This document shows positions 10,430 to 21,655 of a stretch of 64,000 nt of DNA, piece after piece. How positions within the stretch are numbered: the stretch's first letter is position 1; each line of letters starts with the position of its first letter. This DNA is from Ferribacterium limneticum (GTDB lineage Bacteria; Pseudomonadota; Gammaproteobacteria; Burkholderiales; Rhodocyclaceae). The notes beneath the pieces were generated by a model that ran no database searches, was not told where the DNA came from, and was given only the letters and a program-made list of their open reading frames with translations. Location of the stretch: contig NZ_CP075190.1 in assembly GCF_020510585.1 (NCBI RefSeq), positions 1,116,501 to 1,180,500 of the forward strand. The letters are read 5' to 3'. The translations under genes and the position numbers were made by a program.

Positions 10430-11778
10430 GCAGGAAATATTTTGGTACCGATGGCGTGCGCGGTCGTGTCGGACAGTCGCCGATTACCCCGGATTTTGTA
10501 ATGCGCCTCGGCTATTCGGCTGGCAAGGCCTTGCTGGGGCAGAGCAACATGCCGTCTGGCGAACGGCCGGCAGTGCTGATTGGTAAGGATACGCGTCTGT
10601 CTGGTTACATGCTGGAGTCGGCCTTGGAGGCGGGATTCTCAGCGGCAGGTATCGATGTCTTCCTGGTTGGCCCGTTGCCGACACCGGCTGTTGCGTATCT
10701 CACCCGCGCATTGCGCCTGCAGGCCGGGATCGTTATTTCCGCATCGCATAACCCGTACTATGATAACGGTATCAAGTTCTTCTCGGCGCAGGGTACCAAG
10801 TTGCCCGACGAGGTCGAGCATGCCATCGAGGAGGGTATAGATCAGCCGATGGTTTGCGCACCGCCAGCCGATCTTGGGCGCGTCAGGCGCATCGAGGATG
10901 CGCGTGGCCGCTACATAGAATTCTGCAAGAGCACTTTTCCAAATGACCTGGACCTGCGCGGCTTGAAGATTGTCGTCGATTGCGCGCACGGTGCCGCTTA
11001 CCATATCGCGCCGAGTGTCTTTCACGAACTGGGCGCGGATGTCGTCACCATCGGGGCGCAACCCAATGGTCTGAATATCAATGATGGTGTTGGTGCTACG
11101 GCCCCAAAGGCATTGTGTGAGGCCGTGCTGGCCAATCGAGCCGATCTGGGCATCGCCTTGGATGGCGATGCCGATCGTCTTCAAATGGTCGATGCTGATG
11201 GGAATCTTTATGACGGCGATCAGTTGCTTTTTGCTATCGTCCGCAGTCGAGCGCGTGCGGTCAAGGTTAAGGGCGTTGTTGGTACGCTGATGAGCAATCT
11301 TGCTCTTGAGCACGCTCTTGGCAAGATTGACATACCGTTTGCCCGGGCCGCTGTTGGTGATCGTTACGTTGTAGAGATGCTCCACGAAAAAGGCTGGCTA
11401 TACGGCGGTGAGAACTCCGGACACATACTCGCGATGGATCGTCACACAACGGGTGATGGCATTGTTGCCGCCTTGCAGGTTTTGGCCGCGCTGCGCGAGT
11501 TTGGAGGCGATTTGAAAGGTTTGCTCGGCGGCTTGGCGCTCTATCCGCAGAAACTGATCAACGTGCCGATCACGCGAGGGTTCCCATGGAAAGATCACCC
11601 GGCAATCACATCTGCGCTGGCCGAGACCGAGGCCGGTATGGCTGGGCGAGGCAGAGTGCTGTTGCGCGCCTCTGGAACTGAGCCTTTGTTACGGATCATG
11701 GTCGAAGGCGAAGATGCTGCCGAAGTGGCCTGTGCTGCCGAAAAACTGGCTGGGGTAGTGCGGGAGTCCACACAATAA
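10426..11778 (+). CDS. glmM: Phosphoglucosamine mutase
   Basis: Interconverts glucosamine-6-phosphate and glucosamine-1-phosphate for UDP-GlcNAc, feeding peptidoglycan and LPS. The 450 residues begin [13 protein letters not shown]; the phosphoserine loop is [16 protein letters not shown], the metal loop is DGDADR, the sugar loop is GGENSGH and the phosphate-binding loop is [12 protein letters not shown]. The start at 10426 (ATGA overlap with folP) is preferred over the in-frame ATG at 10414 because it gives the canonical N-terminus and has GGGAGCAGGA upstream. Confidence 0.97.
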   Translation: MSRKYFGTDGVRGRVGQSPITPDFVMRLGYSAGKALLGQSNMPSGERPAVLIGKDTRLSGYMLESALEAGFSAAGIDVFLVGPLPTPAVAYLTRALRLQAGIVISASHNPYYDNGIKFFSAQGTKLPDEVEHAIEEGIDQPMVCAPPADLGRVRRIEDARGRYIEFCKSTFPNDLDLRGLKIVVDCAHGAAYHIAPSVFHELGADVVTIGAQPNGLNINDGVGATAPKALCEAVLANRADLGIALDGDADRLQMVDADGNLYDGDQLLFAIVRSRARAVKVKGVVGTLMSNLALEHALGKIDIPFARAAVGDRYVVEMLHEKGWLYGGENSGHILAMDRHTTGDGIVAALQVLAALREFGGDLKGLLGGLALYPQKLINVPITRGFPWKDHPAITSALAETEAGMAGRGRVLLRASGTEPLLRIMVEGEDAAEVACAAEKLAGVVRESTQ

Positions 11779-11801
11779 ATTACCGCGCATGCTTAATCGT
11801 A

Positions 11802-11831
11802 TTGACCGAAAAATTGACGAGTCGCTATAAT
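11802..11831 (+). promoter_or_regulatory. Sigma-70 promoter of tpiA-secG
   Basis: TTGACC (11802-11807), 18-base spacer, TATAAT (11826-11831), 34 bases before the tpiA ATG. Near-consensus, so probably strong; it would drive tpiA, secG and perhaps the tRNA and nuo genes, since no terminator is seen before nuoA. Confidence 0.8.
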
Positions 11832-11865
11832 TCGAAGGTTTTTCGCCAACGGAATCATCTAGCCC

Positions 11866-12615
11866 ATGCGTAGAAAGCTCGTAGCTGGTAACTGGAAGAT
11901 GCACGGCGCACTGAAGCAAAATTCAGCGCTGCTGGCGCAAATTACTGCAGAGGCCTCCGGGTTGTTTTGTGAAGTAGCAGTGTGCCCGCCTTATCCCTAC
12001 CTCGCTCAGGTGCAGTCCTTGATTCAAGGTTCGGTGCTTACTCTGGGGGCGCAATCTGTTAGTGAGCATCCTTCTGGTGCGTTTACCGGCGAGGTGTCGG
12101 CTTCAATGTTGGCTGATTTCGGGTGTCGCTATGTGCTGGTTGGACACTCCGAGCGGCGTGCGCTATTCGGTGAAACGGATGTGGTTGTTGCGGCCAAGTT
12201 TGAGGCTGCGCAAAAAGCTGGCTTGGTGCCCATTTTGTGTGTTGGTGAAACATTGGGTGAGCGTGAGGCTGGCGATACAGGGTTTGTAGTGGCCAGGCAG
12301 CTTTCGGCAGTCTTGGATCGTGTTGGGGTGGCTGCCATGGTGTCGGCGGTGGTGGCGTATGAACCGGTATGGGCAATTGGTACCGGAGTAACGGCGTCTC
12401 CGGCTCAGGCGCAGGAAGTGCATGCGGCGATTCGTGCTCAGGTTGCGGCGCTTGATTTGGGTGTGGCCGCAGGTTTGCGCATTCTCTACGGTGGCAGTGT
12501 GAAGCCGCGGAATGCGATGGAGTTGTTTGGGCAGTTAGACATTGATGGTGGTTTGATCGGTGGTGCTGCCTTGGTTGCGGATGATTTTCTGGCGATTTGC
12601 CTCGCGGCGAATTGA
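11866..12615 (+). CDS. tpiA: Triosephosphate isomerase
   Basis: Interconverts dihydroxyacetone phosphate and glyceraldehyde-3-phosphate in glycolysis/gluconeogenesis. 249 residues, normal length. Motifs: AGNWKMHG (Asn/Lys of the active site), catalytic His in [14 protein letters not shown], catalytic Glu in [12 protein letters not shown] with the mobile lid, and the phosphate-binding LYGGSVKP. Start ATG at 11866 behind a strong promoter. secG follows after 11 bases, the usual tpiA-secG order. Confidence 0.98.
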   Translation: MRRKLVAGNWKMHGALKQNSALLAQITAEASGLFCEVAVCPPYPYLAQVQSLIQGSVLTLGAQSVSEHPSGAFTGEVSASMLADFGCRYVLVGHSERRALFGETDVVVAAKFEAAQKAGLVPILCVGETLGEREAGDTGFVVARQLSAVLDRVGVAAMVSAVVAYEPVWAIGTGVTASPAQAQEVHAAIRAQVAALDLGVAAGLRILYGGSVKPRNAMELFGQLDIDGGLIGGAALVADDFLAICLAAN

Positions 12616-12626
12616 TAGGCTGACAA

Positions 12627-12986
12627 ATGAACTGGTTTTTCTCTCTCCTTCTGACGGTCCATATTCTGGTTGCGATCGTTATTATTGGTCTGGTGTTGAT
12701 GCAACATGGCAAGGGTGCCGACATGGGGGCTGCCTTTGGAAGTGGTGCTTCCGGAAGTCTGTTTGGAGCCACTGGCTCTGCTAATTTCCTGAGTCGTACG
12801 ACGGGTGTCCTGGCGGCTGTGTTTTTTGCGACGAGCCTGACCTTGGCGTATGTTGCCTCCAGCAAGCCAAAAACGACTGGCAGTGTGATGCAAGAACCGG
12901 TACAATCGCAGACTGTTCCGGCGGCTGCAGAGTCGCCTGTGGTGCCTGTGGATGCGGGTTCCAAAGCGAAAGACATACCGAAGTAG
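12627..12986 (+). CDS. secG: Protein-export membrane protein SecG
   Basis: Auxiliary subunit of the SecYEG translocon in the inner membrane. 119 residues with two hydrophobic segments (about 3-24 and 52-75) joined by the typical Gly-rich loop (HGKGADMGAAFGSGASGSLFG, residues about 29-49), then a Pro/Ala/Val-rich C-terminal tail that varies in the family. The gene sits between tpiA and a tRNA-Leu gene, as in many proteobacteria. Confidence 0.95.
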   Translation: MNWFFSLLLTVHILVAIVIIGLVLMQHGKGADMGAAFGSGASGSLFGATGSANFLSRTTGVLAAVFFATSLTLAYVASSKPKTTGSVMQEPVQSQTVPAAAESPVVPVDAGSKAKDIPK

Positions 12987-13038
12987 CGCAAGATGGATCG
13001 CTTGGCATTGAGTCCTCGCTGAGCGGTCAAAAAGACGT

Positions 13039-13123
13039 GCCGACGTGGTGAAATTGGTAGACACGCTATCTTGAGGGGGTAGTGGCGCAAGCTGTGCGAG
13101 TTCGAGTCTCGCCGTCGGCACCA
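13039..13123 (+). tRNA. tRNA-Leu (anticodon GAG)
   Basis: 85 bases including an encoded CCA. Acceptor arms GCCGACG / CGTCGGC pair fully; D-loop contains AAATTGGTAGA; the anticodon stem CTATC/GGTAG holds loop TTGAGGG, giving GAG; a long variable arm (GTGGC GCAA GCTGT region) marks a class II tRNA; the T-arm is GCGAG TTCGAGT CTCGC. It decodes CUC/CUU leucine codons. Confidence 0.97.
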
Positions 13124-13185
13124 AAATTGGGCAGTGGCCGTAAGGCGCGCTGTTTCGAACAAAAACTGAATATTGGCGGCGGGTC

Positions 13186-13557
13186 ATGGAAAACTACTTT
13201 CCAATCCTGATGTTTGTTCTGGTAGGGGTTGCGGTCGGGGTGTTGCCTGTCGCAATGGGCTTTATTCTTGCCCCAAACCGGCCGGATCCTGAGAAGCTCT
13301 CTCCCTACGAGTGTGGCTTTGAGGCTTTTGAGGATGCGCGCATGAAGTTTGATGTGCGCTTTTATTTGATTGCCATTCTTTTTATTTTGTTCGATCTGGA
13401 AATTGCTTTCCTGTTTCCGTGGGCGGCAATATTCAAGGATATCGTTGCGACTGAGTCGATCAAATTGTTCGGTTTTGTCGAGATGCTCGTGTTTGTTGCC
13501 ATTCTGGTCATTGGCTATATTTATGCCTGGGCCAAGGGCGCGCTGGAATGGGAATGA
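13186..13557 (+). CDS. nuoA: NADH-quinone oxidoreductase subunit A
   Basis: Small membrane subunit of respiratory complex I at the junction of peripheral and membrane arms. 123 residues, three hydrophobic segments, with the family signature [10 protein letters not shown] on the loop after helix 1 and the acidic [12 protein letters not shown] in helix 2. First gene of a complete 14-gene nuo operon in canonical order; it starts 62 bases after the tRNA-Leu gene. Confidence 0.96.
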   Translation: MENYFPILMFVLVGVAVGVLPVAMGFILAPNRPDPEKLSPYECGFEAFEDARMKFDVRFYLIAILFILFDLEIAFLFPWAAIFKDIVATESIKLFGFVEMLVFVAILVIGYIYAWAKGALEWE

Positions 13558-13566
13558 GGCTGGGTT

Positions 13567-14043
13567 ATGGCTATTGAAGGCGTCCTCCAGGAAGGTTTTG
13601 TCACCACGACGGCTGACAAGCTGATTAATTACATGCGAACCGGTTCGATTTGGCCGATGACTTTCGGTTTGGCTTGTTGTGCGGTTGAGATGATCCATGC
13701 TGGGGTTTCTCGTTACGATCTCGATCGTTTTGGGATTGTTTTTCGGGCAAGTCCTCGACAGTCCGATGTAATGATTGTCGCTGGTACGCTGACCAATAAA
13801 ATGGCGCCGGCACTGCGCAAGGTTTATGACCAGATGGCTGAGCCGCGTTGGGTGGTCTCGATGGGTTCGTGTGCCAATGGCGGTGGCTACTACCACTACT
13901 CCTATTCTGTCGTGCGTGGCTGCGATCGCATCGTGCCTGTCGATATCTATGTTCCTGGTTGTCCCCCAACTGCTGAGGCCCTGATTTACGGCCTGATTCA
14001 GTTGCAGAACAAGATTCGCCGCACAAACACTATTGCTCGTTAA
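13567..14043 (+). CDS. nuoB: NADH-quinone oxidoreductase subunit B
   Basis: Carries the terminal [4Fe-4S] cluster N2 that hands electrons to quinone. 158 residues with the adjacent cysteines in [12 protein letters not shown] and the further cluster cysteines in [14 protein letters not shown] and [10 protein letters not shown]. Nine bases after nuoA and 19 before nuoC; same operon. Confidence 0.97.
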   Translation: MAIEGVLQEGFVTTTADKLINYMRTGSIWPMTFGLACCAVEMIHAGVSRYDLDRFGIVFRASPRQSDVMIVAGTLTNKMAPALRKVYDQMAEPRWVVSMGSCANGGGYYHYSYSVVRGCDRIVPVDIYVPGCPPTAEALIYGLIQLQNKIRRTNTIAR

Positions 14044-14062
14044 TTGCCAAGGCTGATTAGAT

Positions 14063-14668
14063 ATGTCTGCCAAGCTGGAAACGCTTAGTCAAAACCTGCA
14101 AAAGCACTTTGGCGATAAGTTGAAATCGCTGAAGCTCGCTTTGGGTGAGTTAACCATTGAAGTCAATGCGGCCGACTATCTCGGCGTGATGACTGCGTTG
14201 CGGGATGAGGGCGATCTTCATTTCGAAGAAATCATCGATCTGTGTGGTGTCGATTACTCGACCTACGGTGATGGTGCTTGGCAAGGCCGGCGCTACGCAG
14301 CGGTTTCTCATCTTCTTTCGATTGCCAACAACTGGCGTTTGCGCGTGCGCGTATTTGCTGAAGACGACGAGTTTCCTTCCGTTGATTCCGTTATGGGTGT
14401 CTGGAAGAGTGTTAACTGGTTTGAACGGGAAGCGTTTGATCTCTACGGTATCGCCTTCGTGGGTCACGACGACCTGCGGCGCATCCTGACCGACTACGGT
14501 TTCATAGGGCATCCGTTCCGCAAGGATTTTCCGATTTCCGGTCACGTCGAAATGCGTTACGACCCCGATCAGGCTCGCGTGATCTATCAACCGGTCACCA
14601 TCGAGCCTCGCGAAAACACCCCGCGCATCGTGCGCGAAGACACTTTCGGGGATACCGCTCATGGCTGA
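14063..14668 (+). CDS. nuoC: NADH-quinone oxidoreductase subunit C (30 kDa)
   Basis: Hydrophilic connecting-module subunit of complex I. 201 residues with the 30-kDa signature around [17 protein letters not shown] followed by [19 protein letters not shown]. It is a separate gene here, not fused to nuoD as in E. coli. Its end overlaps the nuoD start by 8 bases. Confidence 0.97.
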   Translation: MSAKLETLSQNLQKHFGDKLKSLKLALGELTIEVNAADYLGVMTALRDEGDLHFEEIIDLCGVDYSTYGDGAWQGRRYAAVSHLLSIANNWRLRVRVFAEDDEFPSVDSVMGVWKSVNWFEREAFDLYGIAFVGHDDLRRILTDYGFIGHPFRKDFPISGHVEMRYDPDQARVIYQPVTIEPRENTPRIVREDTFGDTAHG

Positions 14669-15914
14669 CATCCGCAATTTTACGTTGAATTTTGGTCCGC
14701 AGCACCCTGCGGCGCACGGTGTGCTGCGTCTGGTGCTCGAACTGGATGGCGAAGTCGTCCAGCGCGCAGACCCGCACATTGGTCTCCTTCATCGCGCGAC
14801 TGAAAAGCTTGCTGAAACCCGGACCTGGGTTCAATCTGTGCCGTACATGGATCGTCTCGACTACGTGTCGATGATGTGCAACGAGCATGCTTACTGCTTG
14901 GCGACTGAAAAGCTGCTCGGTATCGAAGTGCCGGAACGCGGCAAGTACATCCGGGTCATGTTCGACGAGGTCACCCGTATCCTCAACCATCTGTTGTGGG
15001 TCGGTTGTCATGCGCTGGACGTTGGTGCCATGACCATGGCGCTTTATACCTTCCGCGAACGTGAAGACCTGATGGACGTCTATGAGGCCGTTTCCGGTGC
15101 CCGGATGCATGCTGCTTACTATCGTCCGGGGGGCGTCTATCGTGACTTGCCGGACCGCATGCCGCAGTATCAGGAGTCGACATGGACCAATGCCAAGAAG
15201 GCTTCCGAAAAAAATGAGAATCGCAGCGGTTCCTTGCTCGACTTTCTTGAGGATTTCACCAATCGTTTCCCGACTTATCACGCTGAATATCACACCCTGC
15301 TGACCGACAATCGGATCTGGAAGCAGCGTCTGGTTAATGTCGGTGTAGTAACACCGGAACGTGCAATGCAGATGGGCTTTACCGGCGCCATGCTTCGCGG
15401 CTCAGGCATTGCTTGGGATTTGCGCAAGAAACAGCCGTACGCCGCCTACGACAAGATCAATTTCGACGTGCCGGTCGGTGTGAATGGCGACAGCTATGAC
15501 CGTTACTTGGTTCGCATGGAAGAAATGCTCCAGTCGAACAATATCATCAAGCAATGTATCGCTTGGCTGCGCAAGAACCCCGGGCCGGTAATCACCGACA
15601 ACAACAAGGTGGCGCCACCGCCGCGCGAAAACATGAAGACCAACATGGAGGAGCTGATTCACCACTTCAAGCTCTTCACCGAGGGCATCCATGTTCCGGC
15701 GGGTGAGGCTTATGCCGCAGTCGAGCACCCGAAAGGCGAGTTCGGCATCTACTTTGTTTCCGATGGTGCCAACAAGCCTTACCGCATGAAGATTCGTGCG
15801 CCAGGTTTTGTTCACTTGGCTGGTCTGGATGAGATGTCCAGAGGCCACATGCTCGCCGATGTCGTTACGATAATCGGTTCCCAAGATATTGTTTTTGGCG
15901 AGATCGACCGCTGA
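14661..15914 (+). CDS. nuoD: NADH-quinone oxidoreductase subunit D (49 kDa)
   Basis: Forms part of the quinone-binding site together with NuoB; related to [NiFe]-hydrogenase large subunits but without the nickel-ligating cysteines. 417 residues; motifs include [14 protein letters not shown] near the N-terminus, the [10 protein letters not shown] segment and the C-terminal [18 protein letters not shown]. The start overlaps nuoC; the stop shares one base with the nuoE ATG (TGATG). Confidence 0.97.
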   Translation: MADIRNFTLNFGPQHPAAHGVLRLVLELDGEVVQRADPHIGLLHRATEKLAETRTWVQSVPYMDRLDYVSMMCNEHAYCLATEKLLGIEVPERGKYIRVMFDEVTRILNHLLWVGCHALDVGAMTMALYTFREREDLMDVYEAVSGARMHAAYYRPGGVYRDLPDRMPQYQESTWTNAKKASEKNENRSGSLLDFLEDFTNRFPTYHAEYHTLLTDNRIWKQRLVNVGVVTPERAMQMGFTGAMLRGSGIAWDLRKKQPYAAYDKINFDVPVGVNGDSYDRYLVRMEEMLQSNNIIKQCIAWLRKNPGPVITDNNKVAPPPRENMKTNMEELIHHFKLFTEGIHVPAGEAYAAVEHPKGEFGIYFVSDGANKPYRMKIRAPGFVHLAGLDEMSRGHMLADVVTIIGSQDIVFGEIDR

Positions 15915-16387
15915 TGTTTTCCGCTGAAACCCTCCAGAAGTTTGCCCGCGAGGTTGCCAAGTATCCCGCCGATCAAAAACAATCGGCGTCGATGGCCTGT
16001 CTCGCTCTCGCTCAGGAAGAAAAAGGCTGGCTGGCCCCCGAGTCTATCGAGGCTGTTGCTAATTATCTTGGTATGCCGCCGATTGCGGCCTACGAAGTGG
16101 CCTCTTTCTACAACATGTATGACCTGAAGCCGGTCGGCAAGTACAAAATAACGGTCTGCACCAATCTGCCTTGCGCACTTTCTGGTGGCTACCATGCCGG
16201 CGAATACCTCCAGAATAAACTTGGTGTCGGCTACGGTGAAACGACCCCGGATGGCAAATTCACATTGAAGGAAGGTGAGTGCATGGGGGCATGCGGTGAT
16301 GCGCCGGTCTTCATCGTCAATAACCGCTCGATGTGTAGTTACATGCACCCGGAACAGATCGACAAGCTGCTTGAGGAGTGCAAATAA
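15914..16387 (+). CDS. nuoE: NADH-quinone oxidoreductase subunit E (24 kDa)
   Basis: Thioredoxin-like subunit carrying [2Fe-2S] cluster N1a in the NADH-input module. 157 residues; cluster ligands are the cysteines in [12 protein letters not shown] and in [13 protein letters not shown]. The stop overlaps the nuoF start (TAATG). Confidence 0.97.
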   Translation: MFSAETLQKFAREVAKYPADQKQSASMACLALAQEEKGWLAPESIEAVANYLGMPPIAAYEVASFYNMYDLKPVGKYKITVCTNLPCALSGGYHAGEYLQNKLGVGYGETTPDGKFTLKEGECMGACGDAPVFIVNNRSMCSYMHPEQIDKLLEECK

Positions 16388-17715
16388 TGGCCATGCTTGG
16401 TTCGATCAACGGCGTTCTGATGGAAGGCCTGGATGGCGACAATACCTGGCACCTCAAGGATTACGTTGCGCGCGGTGGCTATGCGCAACTGAAGCGCATC
16501 TTGGAAAGCAAGATGACCCAGGAAGACGTCATCAGCGAAGTGAAGAAGTCCGTGCTGCGAGGTCGTGGCGGCGCTGGCTTCCCGACCGGCCTGAAGTGGT
16601 CTTTCATGCCGCGTTCCTTCCCGGGCGACAAGTATGTTGTCTGCAACACCGACGAAGGTGAACCGGGGACCTTCAAGGACCGCGACATCATGCGCTTTAA
16701 CCCGCATGCGGTCATCGAAGGCATGGCCATCGCCGCCTATGCGATGGGTGCGAACCGCGGTTACAACTACGTGCACGGCGAAGTCTGGCAGGAATACAAG
16801 CGTTTCGAAGAGGCGCTCGATCAGGCGCGCGCTGCTGGCTTCATTGGCCAGAACATTCTGGGTTCCGGCTTTAATTTCGAACTGTTCGCGCACCACGGTT
16901 ACGGCGCCTATATCTGTGGCGAAGAAACTGCGCTGCTCGAATCGATCGAAGGCAAGAAGGGGCAGCCGCGCTTCAAACCACCCTTCCCGGCTTCATTCGG
17001 TCTGTATGGCAAACCGACGACCATCAACAACACCGAGACCTTTGCTTCCATTCCCTTCATCTTGAAGATGGGCGGCGAGGAGTTTCTCAATCTGGGCAAG
17101 CCGAATAACGGTGGGACCAAGCTGTTTTCTGTTTCCGGCCATGTCAATCGTCCGGGTAACTACGAGATTCCGCTGGGGACGCCGTTTGCAACCCTGCTCG
17201 AGATGTGTGGCGGTATGCGTGGTGGTCGCAAGCTGAAAGCTGTCATTCCGGGGGGCTCTTCTGCCCCTGTTATGCCGGCTGATGTGATCATGGATTGCAC
17301 CATGGACTACGACTCGATCAGCAAGGGCGGTTCGATGCTCGGTTCTGGTGCGGTGATTGTCATGGATGAAACGGTTTGCATGGTCAAGGCGCTGGAGCGT
17401 CTTTCCTTCTTCTACCATGAAGAATCGTGCGGCCAATGCACGCCTTGCCGCGAAGGTACCGCCTGGATGTACAAGGTTGTGCATCGTATCGAGAACGGAC
17501 TCGGTAAGCCCGAAGATCTGGATCTGCTGAACAGCGTGCTCGGCAATATTGCCGGTCGTACGATCTGCGCGCTTGGTGATGCGGCAGCTTTCCCAGTGCA
17601 GAGTTTCATCAAGCACTTCGGCAAGGAATTCGAGTACCACATTGAAAACAAGACCTGTCTGGTGCCCAAGGATGTTCAATGGGCCGGCAGTGGCTTCCAC
17701 AAGATTCCGGCCTGA
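16387..17715 (+). CDS. nuoF: NADH-quinone oxidoreductase subunit F (51 kDa)
   Basis: NADH- and FMN-binding subunit that starts electron transfer. 442 residues: [15 protein letters not shown] (NADH/FMN glycine-rich loop), [33 protein letters not shown] and the [4Fe-4S] N3 motif [12 protein letters not shown]. The start is taken at ATG 16387, where GAGGAG lies 8 bases upstream; an in-frame GTG three codons earlier sits on that ribosome binding site. Confidence 0.96.
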   Translation: MAMLGSINGVLMEGLDGDNTWHLKDYVARGGYAQLKRILESKMTQEDVISEVKKSVLRGRGGAGFPTGLKWSFMPRSFPGDKYVVCNTDEGEPGTFKDRDIMRFNPHAVIEGMAIAAYAMGANRGYNYVHGEVWQEYKRFEEALDQARAAGFIGQNILGSGFNFELFAHHGYGAYICGEETALLESIEGKKGQPRFKPPFPASFGLYGKPTTINNTETFASIPFILKMGGEEFLNLGKPNNGGTKLFSVSGHVNRPGNYEIPLGTPFATLLEMCGGMRGGRKLKAVIPGGSSAPVMPADVIMDCTMDYDSISKGGSMLGSGAVIVMDETVCMVKALERLSFFYHEESCGQCTPCREGTAWMYKVVHRIENGLGKPEDLDLLNSVLGNIAGRTICALGDAAAFPVQSFIKHFGKEFEYHIENKTCLVPKDVQWAGSGFHKIPA

Positions 17716-17760
17716 CAGGTTGCGGGTTAGTAACGAAAGAACTGGCTACAAGGTAGCGAC

Positions 17761-20094
17761 ATGCTAGAAATCGAAATCGACGGCAAAAAAGCGCAAGTGC
17801 CCGACGGCAGCACGGTGATGGACGCCGCGCAGCAGGTTGGCGTGTACATTCCGCATTTCTGCTACCACAAGAAACTCTCGATTGCCGCCAACTGCCGGAT
17901 GTGTCTGGTCCAGGTTGAAAAGGCGCCGAAGCCCTTGCCCGCCTGCGCGACGCCGGTAACCAATGGCATGAAGGTGTTCACCCACTCCGAACTGGCCGTC
18001 AAGGCGCAGAAGGGTGTGATGGAGTTCCTGCTAATCAATCACCCGCTGGATTGCCCGATCTGCGATCAGGGCGGCGAGTGCCAGTTGCAGGACATGTCCG
18101 TTGGTTACGGCCCGATGAAGAGCCGTTATACCGAAGAAAAGCACGTCGTGTTCCACAAGAGTGTCGGTCCGCTGATCTCGATGGAAGAAATGAGCCGCTG
18201 CATTCACTGTACCCGTTGCGTTCGCTTCGGCCAGGAAATCGGCGGCATCATGGAACTTGGCATGGCCAATCGCAACATGCATTCCGAGATCATGACTTTT
18301 GTCGGTCGTACGGTCGACTCGGAATTGTCGGGCAATATGATAGACCTCTGCCCGGTCGGTGCGCTGACCTCAAAGCCTTTCCGTTACACCGCCCGTTCCT
18401 GGGAACTGCAACGTCGCAAGTCGGTCAGCCCGCACGATTCCGTCGGTGCAAATCTGGTTGTCCAGGTCAAGCACGACAGCGTGATGCGCGTTTTGCCACG
18501 AGAAAACGAAGAAGTTAACGAGTGCTGGATCTCCGACAAGGAGCGTTTTTCCTACCAGGCATTGAACTCCGAAGAGCGCCTGACCAAGCCGATGGTCAAG
18601 CAGGGCGGGGAATGGAAGGAAGTCGACTGGAATGTCGCACTCGATTACGTTGCGCACGGCCTGAAGGATGTTTCCCGCGAACATGGTGGCGATGCGCTGG
18701 CGGCGCTGGCCGCCCAAAGCTCGACGGTTGAAGAACTCTTCCTGCTCGGCAAGGTCATGAAGGGCTTGGGCAGCGGCAATATCGATTTCCGTCCGCGTCA
18801 GAGTGATTTCTCCTCCGATTTCAAACGTGCCGGTTCTCCGTGGCTGGGCATGCGTCTGGCCGAGATCAAGGATCTTGACGGTGCTCTGGTAGTCGGCTCG
18901 TTCTTGCGCAAGGATCATCCCCTGATTGCTCAGCGTCTGCGTCAGGCAGCCAAGAAATACACCAAGGTCAGCCTGCTGTCGGTGACCGGTGATGAGCAAC
19001 TGATCAATCTGCATGCCCGCATGACCGTTGCTCCGGCCAACCTGGCTGCGGCTCTGGCTGCAGTCGTCAAGGCTGCAGCCGAGATCAAGGGTACCGCCTT
19101 GCCGGCAGGTGTCGAGTCGGCGGTCGTTTGCGAGACGAGCAAGAAGATTGCTCAGAGCCTGGTCGATGGCGAAAAGCGCGCGGTGTTTCTGGGCAACGTC
19201 GCGACTCAATCCATTGATGCCACGCAATTGCATGCGCTGGCACTGGAGCTTGGCAAACTGACCAGCGCGACCGTCGGCTTTCTTGGTGAAGGTGCAAACA
19301 CTGTGGGCGGCCATATTGCCCGGGCGCTGCCCTCCGGCGCCAATGCTCGCCAGATGTTCGAGCAGCCGCGCAAGGCTTATGTCCTGATGGGAATCGAGCC
19401 AGAATTTGATTGCGCTAACCCGCAACTGGTTCTGGGTGCGCTGAAACAGGCCAGTCTCGTGGTCTACATGTCGGCCTTCAAACATGCTCCGGCTCTGGAG
19501 TTTGCCGATGTGATGTTGCCGAATGCTCCTTACACCGAAACCTCGGGTACCTTCATTAATATTGAAGGTCGCGCCCAGGGTTTTAACGGTGTGGCCAAGG
19601 CCCGCGGCGATGCCCGCCCGGCCTGGAAGCTGTTGCGTGTTCTCGGTAACGTGTTGAATCTCGATGGCTTCAGCTATGCTTCGAGCGAAGATATTCGCGA
19701 CGAAGTGCTGGGTAAGGGTGTCGAGTTCGTTACTGGCCTCGACAACGGCCTGAAGGATGTCAGCATTGGGCTGTCGGCTACCGGTACTGATGGCCTGCAG
19801 CGAATTGCCGATGTGCCGATCAACTTTGCCGATCCGATGGCACGTCGTGCGCCAGCTCTGCAGCAGACAGCAGATGCTGTTGCTCCGACTGCTCGCATTC
19901 ACGAGCAAACCCTGGCGCAGCTAGGCGTTGCCGATGGCGCGCAAGTTCGCGTCAAGCAAGGTTCCGGTGAGGCGATACTGATCGCCAAGAGCGATAACAA
20001 TGTGCCTGCCGGTTGTGTTCGCGTTTCGGCGGCACATGCAAGCACAGCGATGCTGGGCGATATGTTCGGCTCGATCTCCGTGGAGCGTGCATAA
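17761..20094 (+). CDS. nuoG: NADH-quinone oxidoreductase subunit G (75 kDa)
   Basis: Largest hydrophilic subunit, an electron wire of several FeS clusters. 777 residues: N-terminal [2Fe-2S] domain (CYHKKLSIAANCRMC), the His/Cys cluster region CPICDQGGECQLQD, the [4Fe-4S] ligands CIHCTRCVRFGQEIGG and DLCPVGALTSKPF, then a degenerate molybdopterin oxidoreductase-like domain. It follows nuoF after 45 bases and abuts nuoH directly. hoxU at 38.2 kb is a short paralogue of its N-terminal part. Confidence 0.97.
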   Translation: MLEIEIDGKKAQVPDGSTVMDAAQQVGVYIPHFCYHKKLSIAANCRMCLVQVEKAPKPLPACATPVTNGMKVFTHSELAVKAQKGVMEFLLINHPLDCPICDQGGECQLQDMSVGYGPMKSRYTEEKHVVFHKSVGPLISMEEMSRCIHCTRCVRFGQEIGGIMELGMANRNMHSEIMTFVGRTVDSELSGNMIDLCPVGALTSKPFRYTARSWELQRRKSVSPHDSVGANLVVQVKHDSVMRVLPRENEEVNECWISDKERFSYQALNSEERLTKPMVKQGGEWKEVDWNVALDYVAHGLKDVSREHGGDALAALAAQSSTVEELFLLGKVMKGLGSGNIDFRPRQSDFSSDFKRAGSPWLGMRLAEIKDLDGALVVGSFLRKDHPLIAQRLRQAAKKYTKVSLLSVTGDEQLINLHARMTVAPANLAAALAAVVKAAAEIKGTALPAGVESAVVCETSKKIAQSLVDGEKRAVFLGNVATQSIDATQLHALALELGKLTSATVGFLGEGANTVGGHIARALPSGANARQMFEQPRKAYVLMGIEPEFDCANPQLVLGALKQASLVVYMSAFKHAPALEFADVMLPNAPYTETSGTFINIEGRAQGFNGVAKARGDARPAWKLLRVLGNVLNLDGFSYASSEDIRDEVLGKGVEFVTGLDNGLKDVSIGLSATGTDGLQRIADVPINFADPMARRAPALQQTADAVAPTARIHEQTLAQLGVADGAQVRVKQGSGEAILIAKSDNNVPAGCVRVSAAHASTAMLGDMFGSISVERA

Positions 20095-21144
20095 ATGGAC
20101 GCACTGATGAACTTCGGACTTGGGATTTTCGGCGGCGCCTGGCCTGCTGTCTGGACCCTTCTAAAAATCGTCCTGATCGTTGCTCCGCTGATGCTTGGCG
20201 TTGCGTATTTGACCTACTTTGAACGCAAGGTCATCGGTTACATGCAGGTTCGTATCGGTCCCAACCGGGTCGGTCCGTGGGGCCTGATACAGCCGATTGC
20301 CGATGGCCTGAAGCTGCTGCTGAAGGAAATTATTGTACCGACGACAGCTAACAAGGGCATTTTCATTATCGCCCCGATGTTGGCAATTGCTCCGGCGCTG
20401 GCTGCCTGGGCGGTGATTCCATTCACTGATTCCCTGGTTGTTGCCAATATTGATGCGAGCCTGCTCTACATCATGGCGATTACCTCCATGGGTGTGTATG
20501 GGGTAATTTTGTCTGGTTGGGCCTCAAACTCGAAGTACGCTTTCCTCGGTGCCATGCGTTCAGCCGCCCAAATGGTTTCTTACGAAATCTCGATGGGTTT
20601 CTCGCTGATCTGCGTGCTGATGGTGTCGAACAGTTTGAATCTGGTCGATATTGTCAATGTTCAGGATCAGGGACGTTTCGCTGGCTGGGGCCTGAGTTTC
20701 CTTTCGTGGAACTGGTTGCCCTTGTTCCCGATGTTCATTGTCTACCTGATTTCCGGCACAGCCGAACTGAATCGTGCGCCATTTGACGTTGCTGAAGGCG
20801 AAACCGAAATTGTTGCCGGCTTCCACGTTGAATATTCCGGGATGGCTTTCGCGCTCTTCTTCCTGGCTGAATACGCCAACATGATTCTGGTTGCGGCGCT
20901 AACTTCCCTCCTGTTCTTGGGTGGCTGGCTGTCCCCAGTTGGTTTCCTGCCTGACGGCATTCTTTGGCTGTTCGCCAAGATGTCGGCAATACTCTTCTTG
21001 TTCCTGTGGTTCCGGGCAACTTTCCCGCGTTACCGCTATGACCAGTTGATGCGTCTGGGCTGGAAGGTTTTCTTGCCGATCTGCTTGATCTGGCTGGTTG
21101 TTGTCGGCGTCTGGATGATGTCGCCATTGAATATCTGGAAGTGA
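20095..21144 (+). CDS. nuoH: NADH-quinone oxidoreductase subunit H
   Basis: Membrane subunit that shapes the quinone chamber and links it to the proton pumps. 349 residues, about eight or nine hydrophobic segments, with family motifs [20 protein letters not shown] and [20 protein letters not shown]. The ATG follows the nuoG stop with no spacer. Confidence 0.97.
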   Translation: MDALMNFGLGIFGGAWPAVWTLLKIVLIVAPLMLGVAYLTYFERKVIGYMQVRIGPNRVGPWGLIQPIADGLKLLLKEIIVPTTANKGIFIIAPMLAIAPALAAWAVIPFTDSLVVANIDASLLYIMAITSMGVYGVILSGWASNSKYAFLGAMRSAAQMVSYEISMGFSLICVLMVSNSLNLVDIVNVQDQGRFAGWGLSFLSWNWLPLFPMFIVYLISGTAELNRAPFDVAEGETEIVAGFHVEYSGMAFALFFLAEYANMILVAALTSLLFLGGWLSPVGFLPDGILWLFAKMSAILFLFLWFRATFPRYRYDQLMRLGWKVFLPICLIWLVVVGVWMMSPLNIWK

Positions 21145-21154
21145 GGAGAGACTA

Positions 21155-21643
21155 ATGGGTTCGATGAAGGAAATCTTCAACAGCCTCTTCCTCAAGGAAT
21201 TGTTGAAGGGCATGTCGGTCACGGGCAGATATTTCTTTGCTCGCAAGATCACCGTTCAATATCCGGAAGAAAAGACACCGCAGAGTTTCCGTTTTCGAGG
21301 GCTTCATGCGTTGCGTCGCTACCCGAACGGCGAGGAGCGTTGTATCGCCTGCAAGCTGTGTGAAGCAATCTGCCCGGCGCTGGCGATTACGATCGAGGCC
21401 GAACCACGTGACGACGGCTCGCGTCGCACGACGCGTTACGACATTGATCTGACCAAATGTATTTTTTGCGGTTTCTGTGAAGAGGCTTGCCCGGTCGATG
21501 CAGTGGTCGAAACGCGGGTTTTCGAATACCACGGCGAAAAGCGCGGTGATTTGTACTACACCAAGCAGATGTTGCTGGCCAACGGCGACCGCTACGAAGA
21601 TCAAATCGCGAAGGATCGCGAACTTGATGCTTCTTACCGATAA
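21155..21643 (+). CDS. nuoI: NADH-quinone oxidoreductase subunit I (23 kDa)
   Basis: Ferredoxin-like subunit with two [4Fe-4S] clusters (N6a/N6b). 162 residues; the two ligand sets are [13 protein letters not shown] and [15 protein letters not shown]. An amphipathic N-terminal helix ([16 protein letters not shown]) likely lies on the membrane. GAGGAGAG precedes the ATG. Confidence 0.98.
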   Translation: MGSMKEIFNSLFLKELLKGMSVTGRYFFARKITVQYPEEKTPQSFRFRGLHALRRYPNGEERCIACKLCEAICPALAITIEAEPRDDGSRRTTRYDIDLTKCIFCGFCEEACPVDAVVETRVFEYHGEKRGDLYYTKQMLLANGDRYEDQIAKDRELDASYR

Positions 21644-21655
21644 CAGGTGCTAGCA

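Noticed and set aside
11814..11831. TTGACG at 11814 as -35 for the tpiA promoter
   Set aside because: Only six bases from TATAAT; the TTGACC at 11802 has the correct 18-base spacer.
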